Of a stretch of DNA of 64,000 bases, positions 59,596 to 64,000 are shown piece after piece. Below the pieces are notes generated by a model. The model saw only the letters and a program-made list of their open reading frames with translations, searched no databases and was not told the DNA's origin. This stretch comes from JABGQS01 sp963674545 (lineage in GTDB: Bacteria > Bacillota > Clostridia > Christensenellales > SZUA-584). Numbering within the stretch: position 1 is the first letter of the stretch; the number at the start of each line of letters is the position of its first letter. Where the stretch lies: positions 2,604,001 through 2,668,000 of the forward strand of contig CAXXFB010000001.1 of NCBI GenBank assembly GCA_963674545.2, read 5' to 3'. A program made the position numbers and the translations under genes.

Positions 59596-61410
59596 ATGAG
59601 TAAAGACGTATTTGTATTTATAGAGCAGCGTGATGGGAAACTGCAAAGCGTGGGTTACGAACTCTTGGGTGAGGCAGCCTCACTGGCGTTTGACCTTAAG
59701 CAGAAAGTCGTAGCAATGCTTTTGGGTGAAGGAATAACACATTACGCAGAAGAGCTCATACAATATGGTGCAGATGAAGTATTGATCGTAGATAATCCTG
59801 TATTAAAGGAATACATGACTTCGACCTACACTAAGGCTGTCAGCGGAATTATACGTAGCCGTCAGCCTGAGATAGTATTGTTCGGTGCAACGTCAATCGG
59901 CAGAGATCTTGCGCCACGTGTTTCCGCACGTATCAAAACAGGCCTGACCGCCGACTGCACGGGTTTGAGTATAGACCCGGATACAAAGCTGTTGATGATG
60001 ACACGGCCTGCGTTCGGCGGTAATCTGATGGCTGTTATACGCTGCAAAGACCACCGGCCACAGATGGCGACAGTTCGCACGGGTGTTATGCAGCCTATGG
60101 AAAGGCAGCAGGACAGAGAAGGAAAGGTAGAGCAGTTTAAAATAGATCTTTCGGAAAAAGACAAGGACGTACAGCTGCTGGAAATAATAAAAAAGAAAAA
60201 GTCGGGGTCGGATATCTCACAGGCGAGATGCCTGGTCAGCGGAGGGCGTGGCGTAGGATGCAAAGAAAATTTCCGCCTGCTCAAAGACGTTGCCGAACTG
60301 CTTGACGGTGAAGTGTCAGCTTCACGTGCGACTGTAGACGCAGGATGGATTGAGAAGGAACGCCAGGTAGGACAGACCGGAAAAACTGTTCGCCCCGATC
60401 TTTATATCGCCTGCGGTATATCCGGTGCGATTCAACACGTGGCTGGTATGGAAAATTCAAATTTAGTTATTGCTATAAATAAAAATGAGACAGCGCCGAT
60501 TTTCGGTGTGTCAGACCTTGGCATAGTGGGCGACCTTCATGCTATACTGCCAAAGCTAAAGGAAGCAATAAAGAAAGCTAAGCAGGAGGGAGTTACATAC
60601 CATGCACCTTCGACAGACAAGTATATTGGACTGGAGAACGTGCTCTATCATGTGCAGAACGAGATTGCATACCTCACAATAAATCGGCCCCGGCAGTTAA
60701 ATGCGCTGAACGAAAAAACGCTTCGTGAGATAGGCGTTATAGCAGACAAGCTTAAAGACGATGAATCTGTAAAAGTGCTTATCATACGTGGAGCAGGCGG
60801 AAGGGCTTTTGTGGCGGGAGCCGACATCTCGGAAATGCAGGAGATGAGTGAAGAAGAAGGCATGGAGATATCAAAGCTAGCACAGACTGTATTTCTGAAA
60901 ATTAAAGAACTGCCGCAGATAGTTATTGCTGCGATAAACGGATATACACTCGGTGGCGGCAACGAGCTTGCACTGGCATGCGACATCCGAATTGCCAGCT
61001 CAAGAGCGAAATTTGGACAGCCAGAGGTCAATCTTGGACTTATCCCTGGGTTTTCGGGTACGCAGCGGCTCTCACGGCTTGTAGGAGATGGCGACGCAAA
61101 ACGCATGATTTTTTCGACTGACATGTTAAGCGCTGAAGAAGCTCTGCGGATCGGTCTTGTTAATGTTGTTGTTGCACCTGAAGGGCTGATGCGTACAGCA
61201 CGTGACCTTGCGCTAAAGATTATCAGCAAAAGCATGAAAGCGGTTAAGCTGGCCAAGAAATCGATAAATGAAGGGCTGGCAATGGAGTTTAAACAAGGAT
61301 TGCTAATTGAAAACGATTGCTGGACAGAATGCTTTTGTAAAAGCGGGGATGCACATGAAGGGATGACTGCATTTGTGGAGAAACGCAAGCCGAATTTTAA
61401 TAGTAAGTGA
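59596..61410 (+). CDS. EtfA-crotonase fusion: electron transfer flavoprotein alpha joined to enoyl-CoA hydratase
   Basis: A 604-residue chain holding two enzymes. Residues about 1-335 are EtfA: an N-terminal domain, then the FAD domain with SGGRGVGCKENFRLL, GQTGKTVRPDLYIACGISGA and HVAGMENSNLVIAINKNE. Residues about 345-604 are a complete crotonase: TINRPRQLNALN, FVAGADISEM (oxyanion hole), GGGNELALACD and GQPEVNLGLIPGFSGTQRL with both catalytic Glu. It would hydrate crotonyl-CoA (3-hydroxybutyryl-CoA dehydratase, Crt). The frame is continuous through the junction; GGAGGG at 60585-60590 could be a relic ribosome site. EtfA is normally a separate ~330-residue protein. Confidence 0.9.
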   Translation: MSKDVFVFIEQRDGKLQSVGYELLGEAASLAFDLKQKVVAMLLGEGITHYAEELIQYGADEVLIVDNPVLKEYMTSTYTKAVSGIIRSRQPEIVLFGATSIGRDLAPRVSARIKTGLTADCTGLSIDPDTKLLMMTRPAFGGNLMAVIRCKDHRPQMATVRTGVMQPMERQQDREGKVEQFKIDLSEKDKDVQLLEIIKKKKSGSDISQARCLVSGGRGVGCKENFRLLKDVAELLDGEVSASRATVDAGWIEKERQVGQTGKTVRPDLYIACGISGAIQHVAGMENSNLVIAINKNETAPIFGVSDLGIVGDLHAILPKLKEAIKKAKQEGVTYHAPSTDKYIGLENVLYHVQNEIAYLTINRPRQLNALNEKTLREIGVIADKLKDDESVKVLIIRGAGGRAFVAGADISEMQEMSEEEGMEISKLAQTVFLKIKELPQIVIAAINGYTLGGGNELALACDIRIASSRAKFGQPEVNLGLIPGFSGTQRLSRLVGDGDAKRMIFSTDMLSAEEALRIGLVNVVVAPEGLMRTARDLALKIISKSMKAVKLAKKSINEGLAMEFKQGLLIENDCWTECFCKSGDAHEGMTAFVEKRKPNFNSK

Positions 61411-61433
61411 AGATAAGACGGGGAGGTAAAAAG

Positions 61434-61979
61434 GTGGATTTTATTGAATGTGTTAAGGGAAGACGAAGTGTAAGAAGGTATGAGCAGAGAGAACTAAATG
61501 ATAAGATGCTAGAAGAAATTATTGATGTTGCATCCTATGCTCCAAGCTGGAAAAACACACAGACTACACGCTATATATTGGTACAGGACAGGCAGCTTAT
61601 AAACAAGCTTGCGGACGAGTGTGTCATGGATTTTGAATACAATCAGAAAACTATGCACAATGCACCTGCACTTATATTGGTCACAACTATCACAGGGCGT
61701 TCCGGATTCGAGAGGGACGGCTCATTCTCTACGAGCAAGGAAACACACTGGGAGAGTTTTGACGCAGGCATAGCTGTGCAGACTCTTTGCCTTGCGGCAT
61801 ACTCGAAAGGTCTGGCTACGGTCATAATGGGAATATACGATGAGCAAAAGGCAATAGAAGTGGCAGGGATACCGGACGGGCAGAGCCTTTCGGCCATAGT
61901 GGCTGTCGGCTTCCCGGCAGAGGAGCCCGCAATGCCTAAACGCAAAGCGGTAAGTGACCTGCTCGAATATCGGCGTTAG
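61434..61979 (+). CDS. Nitroreductase-family flavoprotein
   Basis: A 181-residue FMN enzyme: FIECVKGRRSVRRYEQRE at the start (FMN phosphate contacts), ASYAPSWKNTQTTRYILV, DAGIAVQTLCLAAYSKGLAT and a short C-terminus. It starts with GTG seven bases after GGGGAGG. Such reductases act on nitro, quinone or enoyl groups with NAD(P)H. It ends the acyl-CoA operon, 23 bases after the fusion gene. Confidence 0.88.
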   Translation: MDFIECVKGRRSVRRYEQRELNDKMLEEIIDVASYAPSWKNTQTTRYILVQDRQLINKLADECVMDFEYNQKTMHNAPALILVTTITGRSGFERDGSFSTSKETHWESFDAGIAVQTLCLAAYSKGLATVIMGIYDEQKAIEVAGIPDGQSLSAIVAVGFPAEEPAMPKRKAVSDLLEYRR

Positions 61980-62013
61980 TATACGTTCAATACAACTAAA
62001 GTAACATAATGAG

Positions 62014-62055
62014 AATAAGCCAAAGCCAACCGAATTAAGTGGGCTTTGGCTTATT
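62014..62055. terminator. Bidirectional terminator between convergent operons
   Basis: AATAAGCCAAAGCC and GGCTTTGGCTTATT form a perfect 14-bp stem around a 14-base loop, between the nitroreductase gene and the minus-strand dehydrogenase gene. Confidence 0.85.
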
Positions 62056-62098
62056 TAGGAGAAAGAAAACTACTTTAGTCTAGAGCGCATTTGTATGG

Positions 62099-64000
62099 CT
62101 AAACACCCAGCTTGTTACGTCTGATCATTTCTGTCGTGGCAAACGACTGTGTCGGCTGATATCCCGGCAGCGGCTTAATCTTTTGATGATAAGCGTCGAT
62201 AAACCATGAAGGCTGCGGGAAGAAGTGGTTAGCAACTTCGGAAATAGGAGATATCCAGTTGCGGGCGCCGATAACGATAGGCGGCGCATCCAGATAGTTA
62301 AACAAAGCCGAAGTGACATTCTGAGCATAATCGTTGAGTATAGAGCCCTTCTGGACAGCATCGCTTGCTAATATCAGCTTACCTGTCTTTTTAACAGACT
62401 TAAAGAGTGTCTCGAAGTTAAACGGAACTATGGTTCGTGCATCGATGACCTCGGCGCTTATCCCGTATTGCTTTTCAAACATGTCAGCAGCATCCAGCGC
62501 ACGGTAAAGCGTACGGCCTATTGTAAGTATGGTAAGGTCAGCGCCTGCACGTTTTATGTCCGGTTCCCCGATAGGCAGTTCATAATACCCTTCTGGCACG
62601 CCTTCGGACCGGAACAGTTCGCCCATGCCTTCCAGCGCCTGTGCTTCCAGGAATATGACGGGGTCGCTACCGGAAAGAGCAGAGTTTAGCAGGCCTTTTG
62701 CATCATATGGCGATGTTGGAAATACTATCTTTAGTCCTGGTATATGAGCACAGATGCTAGACCAGTCCTGTGAGTGCTGAGCGCCGTATTTTTCGCCTAC
62801 GCCCATGCGAAGGACAACAGGTATTTTAAGCTGGCCTGCGGACATCGCCTGCCACTTTGAAAGCTGATTCAATACTTCGTCGCCGGCACGCCCCATAAAA
62901 TCAAAATACATAAGCTCTGGCAGAGCCCGGCCGCCCATCATTGCGTAGCCGATGGATGCGCTGACAATGGTCGCTTCAGATATTGGTGAATTGAACATTC
63001 TATGGTAGGGGATGGATTTATCGAGGTCTTTATATGCGCCGAATGCACTGCCCCAAACACGAAGGTCTTCGCCGAACGAAACGAGAGTCGGATCCTCATA
63101 GAACTTGTCGATGATTGCCTCGAAAATTGCGTCACGCATTTGTATGACAGCCGAAGAGGGCAGCACTTTTCCATCTTTGATGCCCGTGCGGCTCTTTTTT
63201 TTCAAACGCTGGATACGTGGGTTGTCTTCTTTTGCGCCAAGTACCTGTGGCTCATCATCAGCCAGCTTGGGGATGTGCTGGTTGGAATATATATATTTTT
63301 CGATATTGTCCGGCTGCTTGACCAGATCCATAAACGGCGAGTCATTCGGGTCGATGGTGATTTTGAATATATCCAGTACAAGTTGGTGTGCGTATTGCTT
63401 TATGGATTCGATTTCATCGGTGCTTGCAACTTTATTTTCCAACAGCTGTTTTTCGTAATCCATCAGAGCATCCTGCTCCTGCCAGGCGACGATCTCATCC
63501 TGCGTACGTGCGGAGTTTGCGTCCGTAGGTGAATGGCCGCAGTAACGATATGTTATAGTATCCAGCAGAGCCGGTCCTTTGCCTTGCAGGATAAGCTCTT
63601 TTTTACGCTTTGTTGCATCTATCAATGCAAATATATTGTAGCTGTCCACACGTTCTGCGTGCATCTGATCCGGATTTATACCGGCACCTATACGGGCAAG
63701 CTCGTCATATGCCATTGTCTCGCCGCATGTCTGGCCGCCCATGCCGTACCAGTTGTTGACGAAGTTGAAAAGGACAGGAAGACCACCTTTATACTCATCA
63801 TCCCAAAGGTTATAATACTGGCCCATAGACGAAAAGTTGAAGGATTCCCATACCGGGCCGCATCCAACTGATGCATCACCGGAGTTGGCAACAACGATAC
63901 CTTTCTGTTTGCGGATCTTTTTAAACAGAGCTGCTCCGGCGGCAATTGGAGCCGAACCGCCGACTATTGCGTTGTTGGGATAGAAATTGAATGGCAGGAA
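62099..64000 (-). CDS. 2-oxoacid dehydrogenase E1, fused alpha and beta parts, 5' partial
   Basis: The frame is open past the window end, so the N-terminus is missing. The alpha part has IVGGSAPIAAG, the thiamine diphosphate motif GDASVGCGPVWESF ending in NFVNNWYGMGGQT, and YRYCGHSPTDAN. The beta part follows from about 63160: AIFEAIIDKFYEDPTLVSFG, VSASIGYAMMGGRALPELMY, YGAQHSQDWSS and VIDARTIVPFN. E1 enzymes of this kind oxidatively decarboxylate pyruvate, acetoin or branched 2-oxoacids. The first Gly-Asp-Gly is GDA here. E2/E3 genes would be expected beyond the window. Confidence 0.88.
   Translation of the reverse strand, partial: FLPFNFYPNNAIVGGSAPIAAGAALFKKIRKQKGIVVANSGDASVGCGPVWESFNFSSMGQYYNLWDDEYKGGLPVLFNFVNNWYGMGGQTCGETMAYDELARIGAGINPDQMHAERVDSYNIFALIDATKRKKELILQGKGPALLDTITYRYCGHSPTDANSARTQDEIVAWQEQDALMDYEKQLLENKVASTDEIESIKQYAHQLVLDIFKITIDPNDSPFMDLVKQPDNIEKYIYSNQHIPKLADDEPQVLGAKEDNPRIQRLKKKSRTGIKDGKVLPSSAVIQMRDAIFEAIIDKFYEDPTLVSFGEDLRVWGSAFGAYKDLDKSIPYHRMFNSPISEATIVSASIGYAMMGGRALPELMYFDFMGRAGDEVLNQLSKWQAMSAGQLKIPVVLRMGVGEKYGAQHSQDWSSICAHIPGLKIVFPTSPYDAKGLLNSALSGSDPVIFLEAQALEGMGELFRSEGVPEGYYELPIGEPDIKRAGADLTILTIGRTLYRALDAADMFEKQYGISAEVIDARTIVPFNFETLFKSVKKTGKLILASDAVQKGSILNDYAQNVTSALFNYLDAPPIVIGARNWISPISEVANHFFPQPSWFIDAYHQKIKPLPGYQPTQSFATTEMIRRNKLGV

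Noticed and set aside
60648..61388. 246-codon minus-strand frame opposite the crotonase part
   Set aside because: It is a shadow of the crotonase frame, without a start site or recognisable domains.

Overview
This window is chromosomal DNA of moderately low GC from an anaerobic Gram-positive bacterium, most likely a member of the Clostridia (Bacillota). The pointers are strong Shine-Dalgarno sites with frequent TTG and GTG starts, an acyl-CoA dehydrogenase/Etf/crotonase operon of butyrate type, 2-hydroxyacyl-CoA dehydratase activase genes, YesM/YesN-type sensor-regulator pairs, an LPSTG cell-wall anchor and dense overlapping operons. No rRNA, complete tRNA or CRISPR array was seen. The genus cannot be told from the sequence.

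Layout. 1-6.2 kb: a plus-strand operon with a uroporphyrinogen-decarboxylase/corrinoid-methyltransferase-like protein (cut by the window edge), a DhnA-type aldolase, two AEC carriers, a bile-acid-symporter-like carrier and an AbgA-like M20 amidohydrolase. 6.4-12.2 kb: a metal operon with a CPH-type (CopB-like) P-type ATPase, two SHOCT miniproteins, a Met/Tyr-rich secreted protein and an OmpR-type two-component system. 12.2-15.5 kb: an APC permease, then a PII-like protein overlapping a CPA antiporter. 15.7-20.8 kb: a three-gene dehydratase/activase module, an HPr-like protein without the active His, an ArsB/NhaD-type transporter and an unknown protein. 20.9-25.8 kb: a dienoyl-CoA-reductase-like flavoenzyme and a polyol/sugar-phosphate cluster (GatD-like, a second zinc dehydrogenase, a pentulose-5-phosphate-epimerase-like protein). 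25.9-26.7 kb: an IS200-type insertion sequence. 26.9-32 kb: envelope proteins (zinc-ribbon/LRR protein, SH3/peptidoglycan-binding protein, lipoprotein). 32.2-37.2 kb: araR-araB-araA-araD for L-arabinose catabolism with an AraR-like operator.

37.2-41 kb is a degraded zone (IS3 remnant, macro-domain remnant, tRNA 3'-end scar) with a VTT-domain membrane protein, two divergent paralogous CBS-pair proteins and a small unknown membrane protein. 41.2-52.4 kb is a carbohydrate uptake locus: a minus-strand MsmK-type ATPase divergent from a tandem amidohydrolase, a solute-binding lipoprotein, two permeases, a YesM/YesN two-component system, a YesL-like protein and an SGNH hydrolase. 53-55 kb holds a minus-strand LPXTG surface protein with leucine-rich repeats. 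55.3-57 kb is a gene graveyard: a second tRNA 3'-end scar, a deoC remnant, a response regulator with one nonsense codon and a xylB remnant. A 25-bp direct repeat that looks like the 3' end of a tRNA gene lies at 40.7 and 55.3 kb and brackets the sugar-uptake/LRR segment, so an old genomic island is possible.

57-62 kb: a MarR regulator divergent from acyl-CoA dehydrogenase, etfB, an etfA-crotonase fusion and a nitroreductase. These fit crotonyl-CoA/butyryl-CoA chemistry. 62-64 kb: a minus-strand fused E1 alpha/beta 2-oxoacid dehydrogenase, cut by the window edge. The most distinctive items are the EtfA-crotonase fusion, the Met motif shared by the secreted metal-operon protein and its sensor kinase, the tandem amidohydrolase with a degenerate first domain, the His-less HPr-like protein and the tRNA-end repeats.
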